Of a stretch of 64,000 nt of DNA, positions 25,122 through 33,728 are shown piece after piece. The DNA lies in the NCBI GenBank assembly GCA_910576995.1, contig CAJTLC010000006.1:1-64000 (forward strand), read 5' to 3'. The notes beneath the pieces are model-generated. The model did no database searches. It was not told where the DNA came from and saw nothing but the letters and a program-made list of their open reading frames with translations. Within the stretch, counting starts at the first letter, position 1, and each line of letters begins with the position of its first letter. The position numbers and the translations under genes were made by a program. The DNA is from an uncultured Ruminococcus sp. Lineage in GTDB: Bacteria; Bacillota; Clostridia; Oscillospirales; Ruminococcaceae.

Positions 25122-26351
25122 ATGAACATAGACGCTATCAGAAACCAACTTGAAAAATGCAATCAGCAACAGGTGCTGAAATTTTACGATGAACTTGATA
25201 AGAATGAAAAAAACGCTCTGATCGAACAGATAAATTCCATTGATGATATATTCTGGAATTTAAGTTTATTAAATCAAAAATCTACTCAGCCACGTGGAAA
25301 AATTGAACCAATAAAGACCGCATCGATCAATGATATCGCTGAAAATTCGGAAGAATACATGAATATCGGAATCGACGCGCTTAAACATGGAAAAGTTGCC
25401 GCAGTTCTTCTTGCCGGAGGACAAGGCACACGTCTCGGTTTCGACAAACCGAAAGGAATGTTCAACATCGGCGTGAATAGAGAACTTTACATTTTCGAAT
25501 GTCTGATAAATAATTTAATGAAAGTTGTAGAAATCACCGGCAGCTGGATTCCCCTCTGCATTATGACAAGCGAAAAAAACAATACTGATACGGTTAGTTT
25601 TTTTAAGGAAAAGAACTATTTTGGCTACAACAGCGATCATATTTATTTTTTCATTCAGGAAATGGCGCCATCTGTTGATTACAACGGAAAAATTTATCTT
25701 GAAAGCAAAAGTAGAATATCCACTTCACCCAAGGGAAACGGCGGTTGGTTTGCATCACTGAAAAAGGCTGAGATTTTGGATAAACTCGTTGCTCAAGGCG
25801 TTGAATGGCTGAACGTTTTCTCTGTTGACAATGTTTTGCAAAAAATTGCTGATCCCATGTTTATCGGAGCAGTCATCAAGTCGAATTGCAAATCTGGCAG
25901 CAAGGTGGTTGCAAAGAAGGATCCGCATGAACGCGTCGGTGCGATGTGTCTTGAGGACGGTAAGCCGTCTATTGTTGAGTATTTTGAGCTTACTGAAGAA
26001 ATGGCTGAACAGCGTCTGGAAAACGGCGAACTTGCGTATAAATACGGCGTTATTTTAAATTATCTTTTTAACATAAGGGAACTTGAAACAATTTCAAAAA
26101 CAGCGATGCCGCTTCATATAGTTGAGAAGAAAATACCGTATATCGATGAAAACGGCGTTCTGCAACATCCTGATAAGCCTAACGGCTATAAATTTGAAAC
26201 GCTTATTCTTGACATGATCCACATGAGTGAAAGCTGTCTTCCGTACGAGGTTGAACGAAATAAAGAATTTGCACCCGTAAAAAATGCGGAGGGAGTAGAT
26301 TCTGTTGAAACTGCGAGGAAGCTTCTGAAAGAAAATAATATTGAATTCTAA
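25122..26351 (+). CDS. UDPGP-family UDP-sugar pyrophosphorylase (UAP-like)
   Basis: A 409-residue eukaryote-type UDPGP/UAP nucleotidyltransferase, unlike the GalU family. The nucleotide-binding loop AGGQGTRLG (about residue 98) is followed by KPKGMF, and the uridine/sugar-binding regions NGGWFASL and VFSVDN are present. It would form UDP-GlcNAc or UDP-glucose/galactose from UTP and the sugar 1-phosphate; which one is not clear. GAAAGGA precedes the ATG. The ABC exporter genes follow 69 bases later. Confidence 0.85.
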   Translation: MNIDAIRNQLEKCNQQQVLKFYDELDKNEKNALIEQINSIDDIFWNLSLLNQKSTQPRGKIEPIKTASINDIAENSEEYMNIGIDALKHGKVAAVLLAGGQGTRLGFDKPKGMFNIGVNRELYIFECLINNLMKVVEITGSWIPLCIMTSEKNNTDTVSFFKEKNYFGYNSDHIYFFIQEMAPSVDYNGKIYLESKSRISTSPKGNGGWFASLKKAEILDKLVAQGVEWLNVFSVDNVLQKIADPMFIGAVIKSNCKSGSKVVAKKDPHERVGAMCLEDGKPSIVEYFELTEEMAEQRLENGELAYKYGVILNYLFNIRELETISKTAMPLHIVEKKIPYIDENGVLQHPDKPNGYKFETLILDMIHMSESCLPYEVERNKEFAPVKNAEGVDSVETARKLLKENNIEF

Positions 26352-26363
26352 AATCTGCATTTT

Positions 26364-26401
26364 GTGCCAATGATATCCAAAATTTCGGGTAACATTGGCA
26401 C
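26364..26401 (+). other. Inverted repeat between the pyrophosphorylase and ABC genes
   Basis: GTGCCAATG (26364-26372) and CATTGGCAC (26393-26401) form a 9-bp stem with a 20-base loop. No T tract follows, so it is not an ordinary terminator; an mRNA processing or regulatory stem is possible. Confidence 0.35.
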
Positions 26402-26420
26402 TGTTTATGAGGTAGGAAAT

Positions 26421-28142
26421 ATGAACCGTCTTTTAGTATATTTAAAAAATTATAAAAAAGAACTTATTTTCGGGCCTTTTTTCAAATTGCTCGAAGCGAT
26501 CTTCGAACTTATCGTTCCTGTTGTCATGGCTGACATTATTGATAAGGGTATTGGAGGCAATGACAGTGCGTACATTTTAAAAATGAGCGGTGTTATCGTA
26601 ATTCTCGGCGTGTGCGGTCTTGGATTCGCCCTTACTTGCCAATTTCTTGCGGCAAAATGCGCTTATGGATTTGGTACGGAATTACGAAAAGCTATGTATC
26701 GCCATATAAACTCGCTGTCATATAGCAGTGTGGATAAACTCGGTACGGCTTCTATAGTCAACCGCCTTACGAACGATACAAATATGGTACAAAATGGTGT
26801 AAATATGTTCATCAGACTTGCAGTTCGCGCCCCGTTTCTCGTTATTGGCGCTGCTGTTATGGCTGTTACGATTGATTTAAAGCTTTCTTTGATCTTCTTT
26901 ATCGCCGCCCCGCTTATTTCAGGAATAATTTTTGTTATCATGCGAAAAACGATTCCTATGTATAAAACAACTCAGCAAAAACTCGACCGAGCAGCCCTGC
27001 TGACACGTGAAAATATCGAGGGAACACGCGTTATCCGCGCATTCTCACGTCAGCAGGAGGAGATTGACGAATTCGATCAGGCGATCGACGATATTTCAAG
27101 CTGTTCTATCGCTGTGGGCAAAATTTCGGCAATTCTCAACCCGGCGGCATTTATGATCATGAATCTGGGAATTGTTGCCATAATATGGTTCGGAGGCGTC
27201 AGAATCAACATCGGAAGCCTTACGCAAGGCGAATTAACAGCGTTTACTAATTACATGACGCAAATATTGCTTGCTCTTGTGGTTCTGGCTAATCTGATAG
27301 TGACATTCACCAAGGCTTTTGCTTCCGCAAACCGCGTCCGCGAAGTTTTTGAACTCGCTCCCGAAGAAAGCGGAAACGAAATTCCTGACGGCAAATATGA
27401 AAATATTGTCGAATTCAGGCATGTTTCGTTCGCTTATGACGGCGCTGGAGAAAATTCCGTAAGCGCGCTATCTTTTACTCTGAAAAGGGGCGAAACATTA
27501 GGAATCATCGGCGGTACGGGAAGCGGAAAATCAACTGCTGCAAATCTTATTCCACGTTTTTACCGCGCTACCGAGGGAGAAATTTTGGTTGCAGGAAAGA
27601 ATGTTGATAACTATGATATGGATTCCCTGCGCGGCATAATCGGAATCGTTCCGCAAAAGGCTATACTTTTTTCGGGAACTGTCCGCGAAAATATGAAATG
27701 GCGCAATGAGAACGCCACCGACGAGGAAATTATTTCTGCTCTTAAAACGGCGCAAGCTTGGGAATTTATCGAAAAAATGCCCGATCTGCTCGACACACGA
27801 ATTTCTCAGGGAGGAAAGAATCTTTCAGGCGGTCAGAAGCAGCGCTTATCTATCGCAAGGGCGCTCGTTGGAAAGCCGGATATAATTATTCTTGACGATT
27901 CCACCAGTGCGCTTGATTATTCGACCGATCTGAAACTTCGCCGCGCACTTAAAAATGATTTGAGCGGTTCGTCTGTGATAATGATCTCTCAACGCACGAC
28001 TTCGCTGAAAGACGCCGATAAAATCATAGTTATGGACGACGGCAGCGCTGTTGGGATCGGAAATCACGATGAACTTCTGGAGTCGTGCGAAATTTACCGC
28101 GAAATCTACAAATCACAGATGAACGAAAAGGAGGGCGAATAA
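26421..28142 (+). CDS. Heterodimeric ABC exporter, subunit with degenerate ATP site
   Basis: A 573-residue half-transporter: six membrane spans (residues 1-310) then the ATPase. Walker A is GGTGSGKS and the signature LSGGQKQ. The residue after Walker B is Asp (ILDDSTSALD) instead of the catalytic Glu, and the switch His is Gln (MISQRTT). These are the marks of the non-hydrolysing site of heterodimeric multidrug-type exporters (BmrCD, TM287/288). Start at 26421 after GAGGTAGG; the frame upstream to 26364 has no site. It pairs with the gene starting at 28144. Confidence 0.9.
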   Translation: MNRLLVYLKNYKKELIFGPFFKLLEAIFELIVPVVMADIIDKGIGGNDSAYILKMSGVIVILGVCGLGFALTCQFLAAKCAYGFGTELRKAMYRHINSLSYSSVDKLGTASIVNRLTNDTNMVQNGVNMFIRLAVRAPFLVIGAAVMAVTIDLKLSLIFFIAAPLISGIIFVIMRKTIPMYKTTQQKLDRAALLTRENIEGTRVIRAFSRQQEEIDEFDQAIDDISSCSIAVGKISAILNPAAFMIMNLGIVAIIWFGGVRINIGSLTQGELTAFTNYMTQILLALVVLANLIVTFTKAFASANRVREVFELAPEESGNEIPDGKYENIVEFRHVSFAYDGAGENSVSALSFTLKRGETLGIIGGTGSGKSTAANLIPRFYRATEGEILVAGKNVDNYDMDSLRGIIGIVPQKAILFSGTVRENMKWRNENATDEEIISALKTAQAWEFIEKMPDLLDTRISQGGKNLSGGQKQRLSIARALVGKPDIIILDDSTSALDYSTDLKLRRALKNDLSGSSVIMISQRTTSLKDADKIIVMDDGSAVGIGNHDELLESCEIYREIYKSQMNEKEGE

Positions 28143-28143
28143 A

Positions 28144-29883
28144 ATGACGAGAACTCTTATACGAATTTTTTCCTATGCGAAGCCGTATATCGTTTTTTTC
28201 GTGCTGACGATCGTTTTTGCCGCAGTCGGAGTTTCGCTTTCTCTTACAGTTCCGGTATTTATTGGCAAGGCTGTCGATTGCTGCGTCGGAAAAGGTCAGG
28301 TTGATTTCAAGGAACTCGGAACGATTGCCGTTACGCTTGGAATTATGGTCGTTTTAAGCGGTCTGTTTCAATGGCTGATGAGTTTGTGTACAAATAAGCT
28401 TGCATTCCTGACTGTTCGCGATCTTCGCTCCGATGTGTTTGCGAAACTTGAAAAAGTACCGCTGAAATTCATCGACGGGTCTACGAAAGGCGAACTAACA
28501 AGCCGCGTTATCAACGATATCGAGATAGTTTCGGATGGACTTCTGCAAGGTTTTACACAATTTTTCAGCGGCGTTATAACTATAATCGGTACGCTGTTCT
28601 TCATGCTTTTCATCAATTACAAAATTGCCTTGGTAGTAGTGATGCTCACTCCCCTTTCGTTTATTGCTGCTTCTAAAATCACCAAAGCAACTCATAATTC
28701 TTATATGAAGCAGTCGAAAATGCGCGGCGATATGGTTAGTTTTGCTGAAGAAATGGCAGGAAATCAGAAACTTATACGCGCATTTGTATATGATAAGAGG
28801 GCGGAAAAACGGTTTGATCAAATCAATGAACAGTATGGCAAGATCGGCGCTAAAGCGACATTTTTCAGTTCGATGACGAATCCCACAACACGTTTTGTAA
28901 ACGGTCTGATCTACGCCGCAGTCGGACTTCTCGGCGCGCTTGGTTCTATCGGTCATTTCTCATTTATCGGTGCGATGTCCGTCGGCAAATTATCGGGATT
29001 TCTAGCATATTCCAATCAATATACAAAACCCTTCAATGAAATTTCAGGAGTTTTCGCGGAACTTCAGAATGCTGTCGCTTCTGCTCAGCGAGTTTTTGAT
29101 GTGCTTGACGAGGAAGAAATCAGCGACGATTCAACAAAAGAAATTCTCGAAAAATGCGACGGAAGCGTTTCATTTGAAAATGTACGCTTTTCATACGATC
29201 CCAAAGTCAGCCTGATAAAAGACTTCACACTCGACGTTGAACCGGGACAGCGCGTCGCTATTGTAGGTCCAACAGGCTGCGGAAAATCTACTATCATCAA
29301 TCTTTTACTAAGATTTTACGATATTGACAGCGGTAAAATCAGCATTTCCGGCAAGGATATTATGGATATCACCCGAAACAGCCTCCGAAGCAGTTTTGGA
29401 ATGGTTTTGCAGGAAACTTGGGTATTTACCGGTACAGTTGCTGAAAACATAAGTTATGGAAAACCTGACGCATCGCGCGATGAAATAATTGAAGCTGCAA
29501 AAGCAGTGCATGCTCATGGTTTTATCAAGAGGCTTTCAAACGGCTATGATACAGTTATCTCAGAAAACAGCGGTCTTTCTCAGGGACAGAAACAGCTTAT
29601 TTGTATCGCACGAATAATGCTTATGAATCCCCCCATGCTCATTCTTGATGAAGCGACGAGTTCGATTGATCTTCGTACTGAACATCGAATCCAGCGTGCA
29701 TTCACTAAACTTATGGACGGAAAGACGAGTTTTATTATCGCTCACAGATTATCGACTATAAAAAATTCTGATATCATCCTTGTAATGCAAAGCGGAAACA
29801 TTATCGAACAAGGCAGCCATAAAGAACTCATGGCTCGGAATGGATTCTATGCGCAGCTATACAACAGTCAATTTGCATCTTAG
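28144..29883 (+). CDS. Heterodimeric ABC exporter, subunit with canonical ATP site
   Basis: A 579-residue half-transporter with six membrane spans and an ATPase: Walker A GPTGCGKS, Walker B with catalytic Glu (LILDEATSSID) and switch His (IAHRLST). Its own signature is LSQGQ rather than LSGGQ; in the dimer this weak signature faces the degenerate Walker site of the partner, so the two proteins together make one live and one dead site. It begins one base after the partner's stop. Substrate unknown (drug, lipid or peptide). Confidence 0.92.
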   Translation: MTRTLIRIFSYAKPYIVFFVLTIVFAAVGVSLSLTVPVFIGKAVDCCVGKGQVDFKELGTIAVTLGIMVVLSGLFQWLMSLCTNKLAFLTVRDLRSDVFAKLEKVPLKFIDGSTKGELTSRVINDIEIVSDGLLQGFTQFFSGVITIIGTLFFMLFINYKIALVVVMLTPLSFIAASKITKATHNSYMKQSKMRGDMVSFAEEMAGNQKLIRAFVYDKRAEKRFDQINEQYGKIGAKATFFSSMTNPTTRFVNGLIYAAVGLLGALGSIGHFSFIGAMSVGKLSGFLAYSNQYTKPFNEISGVFAELQNAVASAQRVFDVLDEEEISDDSTKEILEKCDGSVSFENVRFSYDPKVSLIKDFTLDVEPGQRVAIVGPTGCGKSTIINLLLRFYDIDSGKISISGKDIMDITRNSLRSSFGMVLQETWVFTGTVAENISYGKPDASRDEIIEAAKAVHAHGFIKRLSNGYDTVISENSGLSQGQKQLICIARIMLMNPPMLILDEATSSIDLRTEHRIQRAFTKLMDGKTSFIIAHRLSTIKNSDIILVMQSGNIIEQGSHKELMARNGFYAQLYNSQFAS

Positions 29884-29885
29884 AC

Positions 29886-29930
29886 CCTGTTTAAAATCTC
29901 CTCACACATAACTTTTCGGCAGATTTTTTG
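29886..29930 (+). repeat. Probable remnant of repeat family B (left end)
   Basis: The stretch CACACATAACTTTTCGGCA followed by GATTTT resembles the left end of the complete family B element (CACATAAAA, then CTTTTCGGCAAATTTT at 56660-56690). It abuts family A copy A2. The match is short and imperfect. Confidence 0.35.
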
Positions 29931-29933
29931 TTT

Positions 29934-30063
29934 TAGGTCTTGCTTGAAAAATCCATGTATTCGTCAAAACGCACATAAATCACTGTCTGCGTCGTCGAAA
30001 ATCCTCGTCAGGCAACAGCCTGCCTTCGGATTCTCTATATAGCTATTTTTCAAACAAGCCCTA
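29934..30063 (+). repeat. Dispersed repeat family A, copy A2 (longest)
   Basis: A 130-base non-coding element. Left end TAGGTCTTGCTTGAAAAAT and the reverse complement of its right end, TAGGGCTTGTTTGAAAAAT, match at 17 of 19 bases. Inside is the shared core CGTCAAAACGC, TCGTCGAAAATCCTCGTCAG and the hairpin CAGGCAACAGCCTG. It carries 14 bases (CCTTCGGATTCTCT) missing from copy A1. It lies between the ABC exporter and the promoter of the G3E GTPase. Confidence 0.85.
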
Positions 30064-30100
30064 GAAATTTTGATATTTTGGTGAAAATTTTTTTCAGCTA

Positions 30101-30129
30101 TTGCATTTTAAAAATAAAAATGATATAAT
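30101..30129 (+). promoter_or_regulatory. Sigma-A promoter of the G3E GTPase operon
   Basis: TTGCAT (30101-30106), 17 bases, TATAAT (30124-30129). It starts 37 bases after repeat A2. Confidence 0.75.
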
Positions 30130-30180
30130 ATAATTTGTATACCGTAAATCGGAAGATTTTTTTGAAAGAAGTGGATTTAA

Positions 30181-31257
30181 ATGACAAAAATCACAATATT
30201 TTCAGGCTTTCTCGGGGCTGGCAAAACTACGCTTATCAAGAAGCTTATCAAAGAAGGCTATAACGGCGAAAAACTCGTTCTTATCGAAAATGAATTCGGT
30301 CAGATCGGTATTGACGGCGGATTTCTTAAAGACGCCGGTGTCGAGATCACAGAGATGAATTCCGGCTGTATTTGTTGCAGTCTTGTTGGAGATTTCGGTG
30401 AAGCTTTGGTCAAAGTTCTTGATGAATATAAACCTGACAGAATTCTTATCGAACCTTCGGGGGTCGGCAAATTGAGCGACGTTATAAACGCTGTTCGCAG
30501 GATTGATGCTCATGATGTGGAACTTGACGGCTTTACAACCGTTGTCGACGCGAAAAAATGTAAAATGTATCAGAAGAATTTCGGCGAATTTTTCGATAAT
30601 CAGATAACTTATGCAAGCTGCATCATTCTTAGCCATACTTCTGGTCTTTCTCAGGAAAAACTTAATCAAGCCGTTGCTCTTCTTCGTCGGTTCAACCCTG
30701 CTGCGTCTATTGTTACAACGGAATGGGATGAACTTAGCGGAAGTCAGCTTGTTGATGCAATGACGCAGAAAAATACTCTTGACGACGAATTGAAGGCTCT
30801 TCTTGAGCAGGAGCATCATCACCATCACCATGACCACGACCATGATGAACACGAGCGTTGCTGTCATCATGACCACGATCATGACGAACACGAGCGTTGC
30901 TGTCATCACGACCACGAACATGACGAACACGAGCATTGCTGTCATCACGACCACGATCATGAACATCATCATCATGCAGATGAAGTCTTCACAAGCTGGG
31001 GCGCTGAAACTCCCCGTCCTTACTCTATCAAAGCGATCACAGTTGCTCTGGAAGCTCTTGCCGATGAGGAGAAATACGGAATTGTACTCCGCGCTAAGGG
31101 GATCGTTGCAGGAGAGGACGGTCAATGGATTCACTTTGACTACATTCCCGGAGTTCCTGATGTACGTAATGGAAGCGCCGAAACTACGGGCAGACTTTGC
31201 GTTATCGGTTCGAAACTTAACGAGGAAGCTATTGCTAAGCTGTTCTGTGTTGAATAA
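30181..31257 (+). CDS. G3E (CobW/ZNG-like) GTPase with His/Cys tandem repeat
   Basis: A 358-residue G3E-family P-loop GTPase of the CobW/YjiA/ZNG group of metal chaperones and insertases. Walker A is GFLGAGKT, the metal-binding CxCC motif is GCICCSL (about residues 64-70), and IEPSGVG is the typical Walker B region. Between about 212 and 270 lies a metal-binding stretch built from a 13-residue unit (HHDHDHDEHERCC), present about three times with small changes, flanked by pure His runs. The CobW C-terminal domain follows. Cys pairs in the repeat are unusual; most relatives have only His/Asp. No coding shift is visible. Likely zinc, nickel or cobalt; the metal cannot be assigned. Confidence 0.9.
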   Translation: MTKITIFSGFLGAGKTTLIKKLIKEGYNGEKLVLIENEFGQIGIDGGFLKDAGVEITEMNSGCICCSLVGDFGEALVKVLDEYKPDRILIEPSGVGKLSDVINAVRRIDAHDVELDGFTTVVDAKKCKMYQKNFGEFFDNQITYASCIILSHTSGLSQEKLNQAVALLRRFNPAASIVTTEWDELSGSQLVDAMTQKNTLDDELKALLEQEHHHHHHDHDHDEHERCCHHDHDHDEHERCCHHDHEHDEHEHCCHHDHDHEHHHHADEVFTSWGAETPRPYSIKAITVALEALADEEKYGIVLRAKGIVAGEDGQWIHFDYIPGVPDVRNGSAETTGRLCVIGSKLNEEAIAKLFCVE

Positions 31258-31269
31258 GAGGTGACGAAT

Positions 31270-32235
31270 ATGCCTAACTTTAATCAAGAACCTATTCCGG
31301 TTTTTCTTTTTCTCGGATTTCTCGAATCGGGCAAAACAAAGTTTCTTCAGGAAACTCTTGAAGATAAAAGATTTAATTCCGGCGAGCAGACTCTCATTCT
31401 CTCTTTCGAAGAAGGAATTGAAGAACTGGATTTCACTAAATTTCCCAAAAAAGGTAAAAATCTCATAATGCGCGTTATCGAGGATAAGGAGGAAATGAAT
31501 GTTCCGAATCTGGCGCGTCTCGCTTATGAGACACGTGCCGAACGCATAATTATCGAATACAACGGAATGTGGCAGATCAGCGAACTTTTCAGCAATATGC
31601 CTGATAATTGGGGGATTTATCAAGTAATGTTTTTCGCCGACGCTTCAACCTTTATGACATACAACGCCAACATGAGAAGTCTTGTTGTGGACAAACTGAA
31701 CATCTGCGAACTGGCTGTGTTCAATCGTTTTGATAAAAATATGGACGTTAACGAGTTTCACAAGATCGTCCGCGGAGTCAGCAGGCGCGCTGAGATCTGC
31801 TATGAATATACCGACGGTCAGGTCGCCTATGATGATATTGAAGATCCGCTTCCTTTCGATATTGAAGCTGATCATATTGTTATTGACGACCGCGACTACG
31901 CTATCTGGTACAGGGATATAATGGACGAACCTGAAAAATACGACGGCAAAATCATTACTTTCAAGGGGCTTGCGGCTAAAAATAAAAAGTTTCCACCAGA
32001 ATGCTTTGCGTTCGGCAGGCATATTATGACTTGCTGCGTTGACGATATTCAGTATTGCTGGGCTGCCGCTGTATGGGATAAGCCTGTTGAGCCAAAACCA
32101 AAGCAATGGCTGACAATAACTGCCAAGATAAAGGTTCAGCGTCACAAACTTTATAAAGGCGAAGGTCCTGTACTTTATGTTGAATCGCTGGAAAACGCTG
32201 ACGCCCCCGAAAAGGAAGTTGCAACATTTTATTAA
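31270..32235 (+). CDS. G3E-like GTPase fused to a DUF1980-like domain
   Basis: A 321-residue protein. Residues 1-180 are a G3E-like P-loop domain (Walker A GFLESGKTKF), but the CxCC motif is absent and the NKxD-like site reads NRFDK. Residues about 205-315 resemble the C-terminal domain of YcgQ/DUF1980 (GLAAKNKKF, FGRHIMTCC, WLTITAKI, LYVESLE), whose genes are zinc-responsive in bacilli; that similarity is from memory and moderate. ATG at 31270 is used, six bases after AGAGGTG; a GTG three codons earlier lies in that site. It starts 12 bases after the first GTPase, so the pair should act together. Confidence 0.65.
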   Translation: MPNFNQEPIPVFLFLGFLESGKTKFLQETLEDKRFNSGEQTLILSFEEGIEELDFTKFPKKGKNLIMRVIEDKEEMNVPNLARLAYETRAERIIIEYNGMWQISELFSNMPDNWGIYQVMFFADASTFMTYNANMRSLVVDKLNICELAVFNRFDKNMDVNEFHKIVRGVSRRAEICYEYTDGQVAYDDIEDPLPFDIEADHIVIDDRDYAIWYRDIMDEPEKYDGKIITFKGLAAKNKKFPPECFAFGRHIMTCCVDDIQYCWAAAVWDKPVEPKPKQWLTITAKIKVQRHKLYKGEGPVLYVESLENADAPEKEVATFY

Positions 32236-32246
32236 GGAGAATATTT

Positions 32247-33053
32247 ATGAGTAAAATAAATATTGGTTTTATAGGTGCTGGAAATATGGGCGCCGCTATT
32301 ATCAAAGGAATCTCTGCAAGCCCTGCCGCTGAAAATATCACTCTTTTCGCGTTCGATCCTGACAATTCAAAAGTCGAATCACTGAAAGAATTCGGCGTTT
32401 CGTCATGCGGCAGCGAAGCCGAACTTACAGAAAAATGCGATTACATCTTTCTCGCAGTCAAGCCTCAAATAATTGAAAACGTTATTGAAGCTGCCTCCCC
32501 TGCTGTTACGCCAAATAAAATAATCATTTCCATAGCAGCAGGAATAAGCGACGAATTTATCGTCTCCAAAACGATTCCTGACGCAAAGGTTATTCTCGTT
32601 ATGCCAAATACTCCCCTGCTTCTCGGCGAAGGCGCGTCGGCTCTTTCACGTAACGATAAGGTCAGCGACGAGGAATTCAACGTGATCCTTGATGTTTTCC
32701 GCGCCTGTGGCAAGGCTTCGGTTATTTCCAAAGATAAGATGAAAGAAATAATTGCTATAAATGGAAGCAGTCCGGCGTTTATTTATCTGTTCGCAAAGGG
32801 ATTCATCGACTATGCGGCTTCTGTGGGTATCGATGAATCTGCGGCAACCGAATTATTCAGTCAGAGCCTTATAGGTTCGGCAAAAATGATTACGGATTCC
32901 GGCAATTCTATCGAAGAATTGATAAAAATGGTATCCTCTCCCGGCGGTACAACTCTTGCGGGACTTGATAGATTGTACGAAGGAAATCTTGCTGAAACAG
33001 TCCGCAAATGCTGTGAAAGCTGTACCCAAAGGGCGTATGAGTTGTCTAAATAA
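32247..33053 (+). CDS. proC: Pyrroline-5-carboxylate reductase
   Basis: A 268-residue P5C reductase, the last step of proline synthesis, reducing pyrroline-5-carboxylate with NAD(P)H. The Rossmann loop GFIGAGNMGAAI opens the protein, VMPNTP follows near residue 118, and the C-terminal signature SSPGGTT is intact. AAGGAG precedes the ATG. It lies 11 bases after the GTPase-DUF1980 gene; there is no obvious metabolic link. Confidence 0.95.
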   Translation: MSKINIGFIGAGNMGAAIIKGISASPAAENITLFAFDPDNSKVESLKEFGVSSCGSEAELTEKCDYIFLAVKPQIIENVIEAASPAVTPNKIIISIAAGISDEFIVSKTIPDAKVILVMPNTPLLLGEGASALSRNDKVSDEEFNVILDVFRACGKASVISKDKMKEIIAINGSSPAFIYLFAKGFIDYAASVGIDESAATELFSQSLIGSAKMITDSGNSIEELIKMVSSPGGTTLAGLDRLYEGNLAETVRKCCESCTQRAYELSK

Positions 33054-33079
33054 GTTCTAACGCCTGTCCTTTCGGCATA

Positions 33080-33112
33080 AACTTTAACATAATAATATGA
33101 TTTGTTAAAGTT
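33080..33112 (+). other. Inverted repeat in front of the SpoIIM-like gene
   Basis: AACTTTAACA (33080-33089) and TGTTAAAGTT (33103-33112) form a perfect 10-bp stem with a 13-base loop, 18 bases before the start at 33130. It has the size of an operator or an mRNA stem; no T tract follows. Confidence 0.4.
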
Positions 33113-33129
33113 GAAAGGATTGATGCTAA

Positions 33130-33702
33130 ATGAAGCATATTGAACGAATTCCGTCTGAACATAAGCAAAAAACGTTTTTTCTTCTGTGTACCGCCGAAAT
33201 GGTCGGAATAATTACCGGTACCGTCGCCGCGGCTTCGGAAATGAATATTTCGTCGCGCTTTTTCTGTCCTTTTTTCTGCGGCGGAACGCTTCTTGATGTA
33301 TTCGTCAATACTCTTGCTGTTTCCATGATCTTTCTTGCTGCTGCATTCTTATCGGGTTTGTTCGCATTTGGTCAGCCTGTTGGAATTGCACTAATGATAG
33401 GCGTTGGAACGGTTCTCGGAATTTCGGGCTCGATATTGTACAATGCCGCCGGAAGTTCTGATATTCTCCCCGCCGCGCTGATAATTTTACCGAAGTCCGC
33501 TGCATTTTCAGCAGTTTCACTGCTTGCCATACGCGAAATATTCAGAAGTTCTTCAGCAATTTTGGGATTCGTTTCGGGAAAAGAGCATAATTCTGCTGAT
33601 TTACGGCTGTATTGCATAAAATTTATCGTTCTTGCTGTTATATTTTTTATCATTTCAGTTGCCGATTCTCTTATGAATTACATTTTCGGGAATCTCTTCT
33701 GA
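33130..33702 (+). CDS. Membrane protein, possibly SpoIIM-like
   Basis: A 190-residue protein with about five membrane spans (near 20-38, 55-80, 83-105, 115-135 and 160-180). Length, spacing of spans and the LPKSAAFSAVSLLAIRE segment recall stage II sporulation protein M, part of the engulfment complex, but the resemblance is weak. AAAGGA stands ten bases before the ATG. It is followed by another membrane protein gene. Confidence 0.4.
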   Translation: MKHIERIPSEHKQKTFFLLCTAEMVGIITGTVAAASEMNISSRFFCPFFCGGTLLDVFVNTLAVSMIFLAAAFLSGLFAFGQPVGIALMIGVGTVLGISGSILYNAAGSSDILPAALIILPKSAAFSAVSLLAIREIFRSSSAILGFVSGKEHNSADLRLYCIKFIVLAVIFFIISVADSLMNYIFGNLF

Positions 33703-33728
33703 TTTGTATTAAACGGAGGAAGTTGAAA

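Noticed and set aside
30810..30980. Possible CRISPR or satellite array
   Set aside because: The 39-base units are in frame, code the His/Cys stretch of the GTPase and have no unique spacers.
30202..31623. A 473-codon minus-strand frame across both GTPase genes
   Set aside because: It is the shadow of the two GTPase genes: the Met/Val-rich middle is the complement of the His/Asp codons. It has no ribosome binding site and no domain.
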